Below are positions 17,926 to 27,078 of a stretch of DNA of 64,000 bases, piece by piece (position 1 is the stretch's first letter; every line of letters begins with the position of its first letter). The position numbers and the translations under genes are program-made. Location of the stretch: NCBI RefSeq assembly GCF_900108085.1, contig NZ_FNVR01000003.1:264213-328212 (forward strand). The letters run 5' to 3'. The notes below the pieces were generated by a model that ran no database searches, was not told the DNA's origin, and saw only the letters and a program-made list of their open reading frames with translations. This DNA comes from Algoriphagus boritolerans DSM 17298 = JCM 18970 (GTDB lineage Bacteria > Bacteroidota > Bacteroidia > Cytophagales > Cyclobacteriaceae).

Positions 17926-18540
17926 ATGATTTCGATGAATTTTTTACGGAAAATCAATTTCAAAAAAATCTCCCTAACTGCAGGTCTCTGCGTCGGGTAC
18001 CTTTTGATCTTGATGACTTCTGCCTGCATTGACAGCGAAGATACGGGAATTCTGGAAGGCTGTCCAAGGCCGAAAGAGGCAGATGCGACAGGCCTAAAGC
18101 AGGTATTTTTTAGTCCCTATCAGAACAATCGCTATTCAACCTCCTCTGATACAGTGCTTTTATCCCAGTTTGGATTCAATTTTGAATTGGAAATTCAGGA
18201 AAAAGAAAATCAAAATTCGGGGTCATTACCCGGTCAAGCTTTGGCACTAAGCTGTATACAGACCTATACGATTAGAAATATTTCAAACATTACTGTGGTA
18301 CTTACTGAACCTTTTGCAGGCTTGCCAACCGGAACCGACATTGCTTATTTACTGATCACCCCTGATAAAAAACGAATTTCAGAGCTTAGGGAATTTGAAA
18401 ATGTATCCGTTTACTTTGGCTCAAATCTGGAAATTACCCCTCCAAATTATTCTCGATTGAAGACCCGAACTTTTCTCTTTTTGAAAAACGGAACCCGAAC
18501 GTTCATCGATACTACATCCCCCTACCTCAAAACCAACTAA
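17926..18540 (+). CDS. Putative lipoprotein of unknown function
   Basis: The product has 204 residues. A basic N-terminus (MISMNFLRKINFKK) and a hydrophobic segment end in LILMTSAC, with the cysteine as probable lipidation site. A second start at ATG 17935 is equally possible. The mature part has alternating strands (TVLLSQFGFNFELEIQEKE, TYTIRNISNITVVLTEPFAG) and resembles the DUF5034-like lipoproteins of Bacteroidota, though I am not sure of the family. It lies five bases before the alpha/beta hydrolase gene, so the two form an operon. Confidence 0.62.
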   Translation: MISMNFLRKINFKKISLTAGLCVGYLLILMTSACIDSEDTGILEGCPRPKEADATGLKQVFFSPYQNNRYSTSSDTVLLSQFGFNFELEIQEKENQNSGSLPGQALALSCIQTYTIRNISNITVVLTEPFAGLPTGTDIAYLLITPDKKRISELREFENVSVYFGSNLEITPPNYSRLKTRTFLFLKNGTRTFIDTTSPYLKTN

Positions 18541-18545
18541 CCGCT

Positions 18546-19613
18546 ATGCTTCGAAAAATTTTTCTGGGAGTCTTTGCCACAGCCATGGTGCTGGTGATTG
18601 TCTATATGCTTGGTCCCAAAGTCAAAAGACAGGATTTGGTTATCCAATTTCCCGAGGTGCCGACAAGGTTATCCGAACTGAGTAACTATGTCAAAAACCG
18701 CGAAGATAGTGTCATCGGCTTGAAACCGGGCAATGAAGCCTATATCCAGTGGGCAGACAGCAGTAACAAGGCCAAAACTCCCTATTCCATTGTTTACATC
18801 CATGGATTTGGAGCCAGTCCAATGGAAGGTGACCCTGTGCATCGGTTTTTGGCCAGCCACTTTGGTGCAAACCTGTTTGTCACACGGCTTCCCGAACATG
18901 GTATCAGTCGGGCTAATGGAATGGAATATATGACTGCACAGAAACTTGCTGATGCAGCCGGGGAAGCCTATCAGATCGGAAAAAGCCTGGGGGACTCAGT
19001 GATCGTAGTCGGCACCTCAATGGGTGGAGCATTGACCCTATTATTGGCCAGTCAGCAGCCGGAGATTAAGTCGGTGATACTCTATTCACCGGCTATTCGG
19101 GATAGAGGAGAAAGACTTGAGGCTTTTTTCAAACCGTGGATGAAGTTTTTGATGGAAAAAACTGCGATGAAAAACAAAGTAATCCAACAAAATAGAGAAG
19201 GCGAAAAGAAAGCTTATTGGTCGGAAGAGTACCACATCAATGGCTATGAAAGTATCGCAACATTGATCTATAGCGAAATGAAGGCTGAGACTTTTGCTAA
19301 AATCAAGCAACCCCTTTTCATGGGCTACTACTATGAAAGCGATTCGGTTCAGGATTTTGTCGTGTCAGTACCTGAAATGCTGAAAATGTACAATCAGCTA
19401 GGTACGCCTGAAGGATTGAAAAAGGAGCAGGCATTTCCAAAATCCGGTGACCATGTCATCGCGTCAGCTATTACATCCGATGATTGGCAAGGGGTTTTGT
19501 TTGCCACAATTGATTTCTTGGAAAAAGTAGCAAAAGTCCCTCCCAAAGTGGAGTACCAAAATCAGATTGATGAATTGATCCAAGCAAAGGGAGTGATGGA
19601 TGGGAATCGGTGA
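18546..19613 (+). CDS. Alpha/beta hydrolase, membrane-anchored
   Basis: The product has 355 residues. The N-terminus is a single hydrophobic anchor or uncleaved signal (LGVFATAMVLVIVYMLGP). The hydrolase core shows YIHGFGASPMEGDP (oxyanion strand and HG motif), then VVGTSMGGALTLLL with the nucleophile serine in G-x-S-x-G form. A late histidine (SGDHVI) would complete the triad. The fold matches serine aminopeptidase/monoacylglycerol lipase-like enzymes. Substrate unknown. It follows the lipoprotein gene by five bases. Confidence 0.82.
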   Translation: MLRKIFLGVFATAMVLVIVYMLGPKVKRQDLVIQFPEVPTRLSELSNYVKNREDSVIGLKPGNEAYIQWADSSNKAKTPYSIVYIHGFGASPMEGDPVHRFLASHFGANLFVTRLPEHGISRANGMEYMTAQKLADAAGEAYQIGKSLGDSVIVVGTSMGGALTLLLASQQPEIKSVILYSPAIRDRGERLEAFFKPWMKFLMEKTAMKNKVIQQNREGEKKAYWSEEYHINGYESIATLIYSEMKAETFAKIKQPLFMGYYYESDSVQDFVVSVPEMLKMYNQLGTPEGLKKEQAFPKSGDHVIASAITSDDWQGVLFATIDFLEKVAKVPPKVEYQNQIDELIQAKGVMDGNR

Positions 19614-19897
19614 TTTTTTTATGTGTAGCCGCAATGATGCACGTGCTCTAGATTTGGGGTATTTTGAAAGCGGATACACGTCCACAGATGACTGTCAACA
19701 GCACATACAATTGGAACTCAATCCTACCATTTTTTGCGTACGTGCAGCTAAACGAATACACATATCACATATATTTTGTCTTCTACCTGTTGTCGCTTAT
19801 ATAGATTCGAAGTTGGGAGACCAAATACGGGAATAATTCGCACTTTAGCCTTCCGTCTCCGGTCTCTCGTGCTAAGCGAAGTCGAAGCATCCCTCTC

Positions 19898-21802
19898 TTA
19901 CAAATCCGCCTTAAAAGGCACGGCAGGAAGGTTCAGCTCATTCACTAAATTTACCTCCGGATTATCTGCCCAAGCGTAGCGAATTCCAATTGGAACAATG
20001 CCTTCCGGAATGGTGATTTTCACTTCATCCTCTCCGGAAATCACACCAGTCACCACCTCAAATTGTCCTTCCGCGTCTTCCAGAATAAAACCTTTTACCT
20101 CATCCCCAGCGCTAAGCTTCAGTCCTTCTCCCACTTCAGCATACGTCAACGTCAACACATTTCCATCCTGCTTCACTTCCTGAAATACCGGGCCTGAAGC
20201 CAAAATCTTCTCCCCAAAAGCCACTTTCTTGGCTTGAAGCCACAGCCGCTCTCCCACATCTTTTTTATTTCGGGGGTGAATGTCTTCTGCCTCACCGATA
20301 TCAATAATTGTGGCCATTCCCGTGGCAGGAAGCTCCAAGGTCTGTCGCTGAGCCTCTCTCAAAAATGCCCAGTTACTTTCAGGCTGGGGTTCTTTCCGCT
20401 CCATGAAGTTTGCCAATTGGACGAACAAAAAGGGAAAATCACCAATATTCCATCTTACTCTCCAGTTGGTAATCATTGCACTGAATAGTTCCCGGTATTC
20501 TTCATGCCTACCCGCATTGCCTTCTCCCTGATACCAAATAGCACCCTTGATCGCATAGTTAGTCAGAGGAGCAATCATCGCGTTAAACATGAATCCAGGT
20601 TTCATATTGTGAAATTCGACGAGCGGCAATTGAGGTTCTACTATGTCATTGGAATAAGTCCAGGTCCCTTCCAAACTGATCTTTTTGCCATTCTGAGTCA
20701 AATACATCTGATCTTTTCGCCCGATAGCAGGGCGATTGTTCCAGGTATTTATCGCTCTGATTGTCAACACATTTTGACCTTTTCTCAAGATATCTGCTGG
20801 AATCGTCAAGTCAGGCACCGGTTCTCCCCAGTTTTTATAATGAACTTGAATTCCATTGACATAGATATAGGCCATCTGATCGATAAATGGAAAAGTAAGC
20901 GTGGCTTCCCCTACGGAAGTCAAATTGAATTTTTTCCGCACCCAGGCGATATGCTCCAGCGGATTTCCGTCAGGAAGGGAAACAGATCTCCAATTGCTGT
21001 CATTGTATCCGGTGGAGGATACTTCCCCAGCCAGCAGGGAATCGGGACGGATGACCAGCTGATCCCGTTTTTCCCGTCTGATTTCATTTTCGGCGAGGAT
21101 TTCCATCCATTTGACAGAGTCTGCAATCACTTTCTTGGACTCTTCGGTATAGGATCTGTCATCGATATCTGCCAGTACTTTAGCCTCAGTCCAACCTTCA
21201 GCAGGGGTTCCACCCCAGTTGGATTCGATGATTCCCACGGGCACATTCTTTTCCAGATGATTTTGCTTCGCAAAAAACCAGGCGACGGCCGAGAAATCAG
21301 GCAAATTATCGCTGTTTGCCACCTTCCAACTTCCGTTACGGACATCCTTTTTTTCGATGACACTGTAGTCTTTTTCCACCTTAAAAAATCGAATCATGGG
21401 AAAGTCCGCATTTGCAAACTCCGCTTCCGCACCGATTACCCCTTGCTTAAGGGGCCATTCCATATTGGATTGCCCTCCTGCAAGCCAAACATCGCCTACG
21501 TAGACATCTTTGATCGTTTGTAGGTTCACCTGAAGTTCAAATGGTCCTCCCGCCAACAACGGCGGCAATGAAACTGACCAGGTACTGTCCGGCAGCACTT
21601 TGGAGCTTCCCACTGCCCCTGCAATACTTGCCCGGATTTTTTCATTTGGAATTCCCCTCCCCCAGATTTTAATCGGCATCTCCCGCTGTACGACCATCCC
21701 TTCAGAGATCAGCTTTGGAAATACCACTTCCGAGTCCGGCTTGTCAAATTCGCAAGCGAGAAATAGAGGAAATAAGAGCAGAATAAGAAGGTTACTTTTC
21801 AA
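19898..21802 (-). CDS. Sialate O-acetylesterase-like (SASA) esterase
   Basis: The product has 634 residues. Residues 1-17 form a lipoprotein signal (FPLFLAC). WLAGGQSNMEWPL holds the catalytic serine (about S112), and KGAIWYQGEGNAGR is the second conserved block of the SASA/DUF303 SGNH-like family. Residues about 240-370 (NSWRSVSLPDG region through VLTIRAINTWNNRP) form a galactose-binding-like insertion, usual for the long members. In PULs such enzymes remove O-acetyl groups from plant polysaccharides rather than from sialic acid. It is the last gene of the PUL, downstream of GH9. Confidence 0.87.
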   Translation of the reverse strand: MKSNLLILLLFPLFLACEFDKPDSEVVFPKLISEGMVVQREMPIKIWGRGIPNEKIRASIAGAVGSSKVLPDSTWSVSLPPLLAGGPFELQVNLQTIKDVYVGDVWLAGGQSNMEWPLKQGVIGAEAEFANADFPMIRFFKVEKDYSVIEKKDVRNGSWKVANSDNLPDFSAVAWFFAKQNHLEKNVPVGIIESNWGGTPAEGWTEAKVLADIDDRSYTEESKKVIADSVKWMEILAENEIRREKRDQLVIRPDSLLAGEVSSTGYNDSNWRSVSLPDGNPLEHIAWVRKKFNLTSVGEATLTFPFIDQMAYIYVNGIQVHYKNWGEPVPDLTIPADILRKGQNVLTIRAINTWNNRPAIGRKDQMYLTQNGKKISLEGTWTYSNDIVEPQLPLVEFHNMKPGFMFNAMIAPLTNYAIKGAIWYQGEGNAGRHEEYRELFSAMITNWRVRWNIGDFPFLFVQLANFMERKEPQPESNWAFLREAQRQTLELPATGMATIIDIGEAEDIHPRNKKDVGERLWLQAKKVAFGEKILASGPVFQEVKQDGNVLTLTYAEVGEGLKLSAGDEVKGFILEDAEGQFEVVTGVISGEDEVKITIPEGIVPIGIRYAWADNPEVNLVNELNLPAVPFKADL

Positions 21803-21890
21803 GGGTTGTTGGCTGTTTAGTTGGGCAATTTCCTGAAAAAAAATGATTTATCAGCACCGTTTATAATCGTATCCAACCGAAAAGCTCAAA

Positions 21891-23648
21891 TTATTTCCCA
21901 TTTTTCTCAATAGCCTGAATTGCATTTACTAAAAAAGCAAAAGGGGCATTCCAGTTGATAGCGATTTCGTTTGAAGCATAGCTGCAGTCCAGATCGGTAA
22001 ATGACTCATCTGGAACATCACTCGGATAGTCACAGTTGTCTTGTTGTGAAGGATTTGGCCCACCTACTAAAAATCCTGGTAAAGCAGGTAAATCAGGTCT
22101 GGAAATCGCAAGTCTATGGTGGGGGTGCATTGGCGTCTTCCTTCCAAACCCGGTCACATAACTAAATCCAGTGGCATTTCTGCCTAAAATGTAATCTAGA
22201 TTTGATTTTGCACTTTGCAGATAATCTGTCTTTCCAGACAATCTATAGGCTTCCAAAAGTAAAATTCCCTGATTGGATGCCACAGCATTACTCCCCCAGA
22301 TAAAGTCCTTGGGATTACCCCCCATCGGGGAAGAATAAGCCTGAGAAAGTCCAGCTTGGTGATAGGAATCTGCAGCTGCAATCAGGTTTACCTTCAGCAT
22401 CGAAAGCCACTCCCGGGGGATTTGATCAAGAGAATCCTCATTTCGAAGCAAGGAATAATAACCCATCCACTTTACCTGAGACCAAGAAGGGAGTTGGTAA
22501 TCTTGGTTGGCTGACGCTAAAATATCCCAATATTCCAAGTTTTGAGTAACGATATACAGTTCAGAAGCCGCCCAAATCCATTCATCGGTAAGGTTTTGAT
22601 CACCATAAGCTCCAGTGAGGACCTCGGGTTTAAAGGTTTTATTCAAATCATTTTGACGATAATAGACTTCTGGATTTTGAATAGCCCAATTCCATGCTTT
22701 CTCAGCTGCTTTCAGATAAACGACAGCACCCTCAGGAGAGAAAGGTTTAAAAATCCTGGCAGCCTGGGCCATCACAGCCGCAAAATCCAAAGTGGCTGCA
22801 GTTCCTTTACTGACAAAATAGCGTTGGTTGACTGCCTTGTGAGGTTCCACCATTCCCTCAAAACGGGCTGTGGTCAATTTGTGGTAGACCCCGCCATCCG
22901 CAGGATCTTGCATCGTCAGCATCCATTCCAGGTTCCATAAGACCTCGTCCAAGATATCAGGCACGGCATTCCCGGATTCAGGAATAGAGAGATTTTGCTC
23001 AGCAAAATAATTGGGATAAACCTCATACAAAGACATGAGCGTCCCCATGGTTATTCCGCTGTTGACAATGTATTTGTTATAATCTCCTGCATCGTACCAC
23101 CCTTTGGGAGCCGATAGAATCGTGCCTTCCGGTCTCAAGTCACTGGCAGCTGAGGGATGAATGGCAACCTGATCATCCGGATGGCCAGCTTTTCTTGCCC
23201 AGATTCCAGCAAATTCCTCCGGTAAATCGGTGGAGGCACGTTGAAAATAAAAAGCTTTTAGAGATGCCTTACCCAATTCCTCATACACCTGAGAATGAAT
23301 CGCAAATGGATAGGATTTACCTATTTCAGGAATCCCTATTTCATAATTGCCCGTAGTGGAAAAGTCACTGAAATCAAGTTTCCACGCTGATTTACCTGAA
23401 AGAGTTTTTGCATCACTTTTCTCTGCGATGCCTTCAAAAACGATCTTTTCATTCTCGATGTCCCACAAAAAAAACGATCCTACCTGATCTTCTGAAAGTA
23501 CAATCGCAACTTTATGCTGCTCCGGAAAAAAACCAAGCTGGTTTATCCGAATGGCTTCATTTAGCTCAAGTGAATTTGTGAGTTGATTTGTGGCACATCC
23601 AGTCCAAAGCGAACCTATTATAAAAACTAGCAGCAACTTAATTGACAT
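21891..23648 (-). CDS. Glycoside hydrolase family 9 endoglucanase, lipoprotein
   Basis: The product has 585 residues. A lipoprotein signal ends LWTGC (Cys18). An Ig-like CelD N-terminal domain covers about residues 31-125 (IRINQLGFFPEQHKVAIV). The GH9 barrel has GWYDAGDYNKYIVNSG, where D186/D189 are the base and water-binding aspartates, and ends with SYASNEIAINWNAPFAFL, where E561 is the catalytic acid. GH9 enzymes hydrolyse beta-1,4-glucan (cellulose, mixed-linkage glucan, xyloglucan) with inversion. It is probably surface or periplasmic. It lies between the FG-GAP lipoprotein and the esterase. Confidence 0.93.
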   Translation of the reverse strand: MSIKLLLVFIIGSLWTGCATNQLTNSLELNEAIRINQLGFFPEQHKVAIVLSEDQVGSFFLWDIENEKIVFEGIAEKSDAKTLSGKSAWKLDFSDFSTTGNYEIGIPEIGKSYPFAIHSQVYEELGKASLKAFYFQRASTDLPEEFAGIWARKAGHPDDQVAIHPSAASDLRPEGTILSAPKGWYDAGDYNKYIVNSGITMGTLMSLYEVYPNYFAEQNLSIPESGNAVPDILDEVLWNLEWMLTMQDPADGGVYHKLTTARFEGMVEPHKAVNQRYFVSKGTAATLDFAAVMAQAARIFKPFSPEGAVVYLKAAEKAWNWAIQNPEVYYRQNDLNKTFKPEVLTGAYGDQNLTDEWIWAASELYIVTQNLEYWDILASANQDYQLPSWSQVKWMGYYSLLRNEDSLDQIPREWLSMLKVNLIAAADSYHQAGLSQAYSSPMGGNPKDFIWGSNAVASNQGILLLEAYRLSGKTDYLQSAKSNLDYILGRNATGFSYVTGFGRKTPMHPHHRLAISRPDLPALPGFLVGGPNPSQQDNCDYPSDVPDESFTDLDCSYASNEIAINWNAPFAFLVNAIQAIEKNGK

Positions 23649-23697
23649 AGTATTGTAATCTGATTTCCAATGATTTGAATTCTATTTGAGGAAAGTT

Positions 23698-26600
23698 TTA
23701 TTCAATTATTTGAAAAGAATGTAATCCTACATTTCTGATTCCCAGCCAGATGGTTTGACCAATTTTTTTCGATTGCGTGATCTCTTTATCCAGTTTTAGG
23801 CCTGATTCTGTCTGGAGGACAGACTTCCATTTTCCTGACTCCTTTTCCAGCAAAAACCCTTGATTCCCTGCTATTTTTCCGATTTTCAGCCTCGGACTAT
23901 CCAAGTTTCCAAACAGCAACAGCTCCATTTTCCCCTCTTTCCCGAGGATGGAAATCGCAGCGTTTATCGGCGAATACTGCGTGGAAAAGGGGATTTCCAC
24001 GGGTTCAAACGTTCCATTTTTAAGTGTGAAAAGGTGTGTTTCCAGCGTTTCTGCTGTAATAATTTCTGCTTTAGAAAGTTCCTGCTCGGTAAGAATCCCG
24101 GAAATCTCAGCGGTGGAGAAACTCCCGTAATCTGAAAAAAGTGCCTTCTTTCTATACATCTGTCCTGCGAGTTCGTCTCTGGACAAAAGTGGATATTCCT
24201 TCCCCTGCACCGGGAGAGTCACAATCGGATCAACGGAGCCATTTTCATCAAAATCCGCAAAATAAATCCGAAGTGGAACCTCCTGGGTTGTTTTCAACCG
24301 TGAGTTCAATCCCCAATTCCCCGCTAAAAGCTCGGGGGTTCCATCCCCATCCAAATCTTCTACAAGCAAACTTCTCCACATGCCCGTTTCGCCTGATGGA
24401 AAAAAGGTATCAGATAAATCCTGCAGCTTTCCATTTTTCGCAGAAAAAACCCTGATTCGGTCAAATTCAGCAGCGACGACCAGTTCCTCAATTCCATCTC
24501 CATCAAGCTCAACCGCAACTGCTGCCTTTACCCGCTTGAGCTTTTCCAAAAGCGGATCTACTACGGCATCAATTTGATTTCCACTCCATTTCAAAAGATA
24601 AGAGCCATCTGATTCAGGCCAACGGCCAGGAATATAACCGCCTCCGATGAAAATCTCTTTTTGACCATCGCCATCAAAATCCCAAGCGATGGAAACTGAA
24701 GTGCTTGTGAGATTCCTTGGCGAAAATCCTCCTGGGGCTGGCTTAAATTCTCCTTTTCCGTCGTTCAATAACATCTGATCCTGAAGTCTGGAATCGGATT
24801 TAGACAAATCTTCATATCCGCCTTTTCCCAAGAAAATATCCAGGTCCCCATCTCCGTCGGCATCAAGGATTAAAATCGAGGAAATTCCAATTCCCTGGAC
24901 AGGAATTCGTTTAGCAGCTGTTTTGGAAGGGTTTTCTCCATCAAACACCAAAAGGAAATCCTCAAAACTAGAAGATATCAATTCAGGTAAACCATCACCA
25001 TCCAAGTCTCCACTAGCCAATATCGGCCCCGGTTGACTAAGCGAATAAAGCAATTGGCTCTGTCTCTTGAAATCATTGAAACTCTCAGTTGGAGCATCGA
25101 AAATAACTTCGGAAGAAAACTGAAATCTGCCTTTCGGCTCAGATTTAAGTGCCGACTTTACCACAGCATCCACCAGTTTGAGTTCTATTTGCTGGTTTGC
25201 AGTTGGTGAAATGACAGTCTGGCTTTCTCCGCTAGGCCAGTTGATACGAATAGAATCGATGCTGGGACTTTCCAATCCGAAATGAAGGATGGAAGTGACA
25301 TTCCCCTGAAATCCTTTGTAAATCTGTTGTTGCTGGTATTGAACAGTAGTCCCTTGGTAAATTCGAATTTTGGCACCGATTCCGTCAGAATTTGAAGAAG
25401 AACCGATCAATTTCACCTGAAGATAATTTCCAATATTTCGATCACTTGCAAGATTTTGATAAATCTGAGCGGGTTCGTTGAGATTATTGATGATCAAATC
25501 AAGGTCGCCATCCTGATCCAAATCGGCATACACCGCGCCATTGCTATTACCGGGTGTGTCCAAGCCCCATTCCGCTGATGAATTTCTGAAGTTTAGTCCG
25601 TTGAGATTTCTGAAAGCATAATTCCCGATCTTGGTTGCAGGCATGCTGTTGATCAATTCCATTACCTGTTGCTGGTTTGGTCTTGACTCCTGCAATACTT
25701 GCTGTCTGTAGTTGATGAAATCGAGATTTGTGAAGTCTTTCAAAAATCCATTGGAAACAAATAAATCGGTATAGCCGTCATTGTCAAAATCAGCGAATAA
25801 CGGCGTCCAACTCCAATCTGTTGTAGAAATTCCAGCTGCCTGCCCCACTTCAGAAAAAGTACCGTTTCCATTATTCAATTGCAACATATTCCGCATCAAT
25901 TGATGGTGAAGTCCCACCTCCAAAAAAAGCTTGTAATGCTCGTAATTCTCGGGGCTGTGAAGCAGTTTTTGGCGTTTGTTATCCTCAGGAAGCATATCCA
26001 GCGAGATCAAGTCCAGGTTTCCATCCCGATTGATGTCAGCATCATCTATTCCCATGGAGTACAAACTGGTATGTGTAAAAGCTGAGTGTAGGTGATTGAC
26101 AAATGTGCCATCCCCTTGATTGACGTAGAAGTAGTCCGGGGAAGAATAGTCGTTTCCGATGTAGATATCGGGCCATCCATCTTCATTGAAGTCTCCGATG
26201 ATCGCCCCCAAACCGTAACTTAAGATTCCCGTGTCAATTCCTATTTCTGAGGAAACGTCCCGGAATTGGCCGTTTTCATTTCTGTAAACTTTGCTCGAAC
26301 TCAAGGTGTCCTTGGTCCGGAGCATCGTTTTAAATGCATTTGCATTCAGGTTACTGTAAAGAATTGGATTGTGATTGAGCAGGAGCATATCCAAGTCACC
26401 GTCCCGATCCAAGTCAGCAAAATAGGCCGAAGTAGAAAAAGCCGGATCGTCAAGTCCAAAATCTTTGGCTTGCTCTTTATAAAAAGGAATGCCTTTGGAA
26501 TCCAGTCCCTGATTGACAAAAAGTTGATTTCTTCGCTGACCAGCAGGCAAATCACCAGAATAGCAGACATAAATATCCAGCAATCCATCCGCGTTGATAT

Positions 26601-26976
26601 CCACCATAACCGCGCCGGTAGCCCAGGCATTTTCCCGGCCTCCAGTGGCTGTAGCGAGGGTGATATCCCGGAATTTCATTTGTCCAAGATTCAGGAAAAG
26701 TTTGTTTAGTCCTTGATTCGAGGTAAAATACAGATCCTCGAGCCCATCATTGTTCACGTCGCCCACAGCTACCCCACCACCGTTGTAGAAATATTGGTAA
26801 GTGAGAATATTGGCTTGGGCGGTTTCTTGGATTTGATTGGTGAATTGAACGCCAGAGGAATCTGGATTTACTAAAGTAAAAAGTGTCTCCTCGACTGCCT
26901 TTTCTTTTGCGCAGCTGAAAAAAAAGCATGATGCCGAAGCAAACAATGCGATGAACGATAATCGATGGAGTTGCAA
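23698..26976 (-). CDS. FG-GAP/VCBS and ASPIC-UnbV repeat surface lipoprotein
   Basis: The product has 1092 residues with a lipoprotein signal (FFFSC, Cys22). At least 13 calcium-binding-like loops of the form DxDxDGxxD follow, for example GDVNNDGLEDLYF, ADLDRDGDLDMLLLN, GDFNEDGWPDIYIG, LDQDGDLDLIINN and ELDGDGIEELVVA. These build two seven-blade-type propellers. Between them, near residues 540-620, is an ASPIC/UnbV domain (GFQGNVTSILHFGL, IDSIRINWPSGESQTV). Proteins of this type sit in many Cytophagales PULs, with a proposed adhesion or glycan-capture role. None is catalytic as far as known. A terminator at 27014-27051 separates it from the surface glycan-binding protein gene. Confidence 0.9.
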   Translation of the reverse strand: MQLHRLSFIALFASASCFFFSCAKEKAVEETLFTLVNPDSSGVQFTNQIQETAQANILTYQYFYNGGGVAVGDVNNDGLEDLYFTSNQGLNKLFLNLGQMKFRDITLATATGGRENAWATGAVMVDINADGLLDIYVCYSGDLPAGQRRNQLFVNQGLDSKGIPFYKEQAKDFGLDDPAFSTSAYFADLDRDGDLDMLLLNHNPILYSNLNANAFKTMLRTKDTLSSSKVYRNENGQFRDVSSEIGIDTGILSYGLGAIIGDFNEDGWPDIYIGNDYSSPDYFYVNQGDGTFVNHLHSAFTHTSLYSMGIDDADINRDGNLDLISLDMLPEDNKRQKLLHSPENYEHYKLFLEVGLHHQLMRNMLQLNNGNGTFSEVGQAAGISTTDWSWTPLFADFDNDGYTDLFVSNGFLKDFTNLDFINYRQQVLQESRPNQQQVMELINSMPATKIGNYAFRNLNGLNFRNSSAEWGLDTPGNSNGAVYADLDQDGDLDLIINNLNEPAQIYQNLASDRNIGNYLQVKLIGSSSNSDGIGAKIRIYQGTTVQYQQQQIYKGFQGNVTSILHFGLESPSIDSIRINWPSGESQTVISPTANQQIELKLVDAVVKSALKSEPKGRFQFSSEVIFDAPTESFNDFKRQSQLLYSLSQPGPILASGDLDGDGLPELISSSFEDFLLVFDGENPSKTAAKRIPVQGIGISSILILDADGDGDLDIFLGKGGYEDLSKSDSRLQDQMLLNDGKGEFKPAPGGFSPRNLTSTSVSIAWDFDGDGQKEIFIGGGYIPGRWPESDGSYLLKWSGNQIDAVVDPLLEKLKRVKAAVAVELDGDGIEELVVAAEFDRIRVFSAKNGKLQDLSDTFFPSGETGMWRSLLVEDLDGDGTPELLAGNWGLNSRLKTTQEVPLRIYFADFDENGSVDPIVTLPVQGKEYPLLSRDELAGQMYRKKALFSDYGSFSTAEISGILTEQELSKAEIITAETLETHLFTLKNGTFEPVEIPFSTQYSPINAAISILGKEGKMELLLFGNLDSPRLKIGKIAGNQGFLLEKESGKWKSVLQTESGLKLDKEITQSKKIGQTIWLGIRNVGLHSFQIIE

Positions 26977-27013
26977 AGGAATCAGGGGACTAAGTCTTGG
27001 TTCTAAAGTGTTT

Positions 27014-27051
27014 GAAAAAATCTCCGAAGCAGAACATTCCGCCTCGGAGAT
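27014..27051 (-). terminator. Terminator after the susC-susD-SGBP operon
   Basis: ATCTCCGA (27020-27027) pairs with TCGGAGAT (27044-27051). On the minus strand the stem is followed by TTTTTTC. It lies 28 bases past the stop of the glycan-binding protein gene. Confidence 0.85.
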
Positions 27052-27078
27052 CGAAAATAAAAAACCGTCTATGAATTA

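Noticed and set aside
20504..21523. 339-codon plus-strand frame opposite the SASA esterase gene
   Set aside because: Fully inside a gene with a clear catalytic motif; composition is typical of an antisense shadow.
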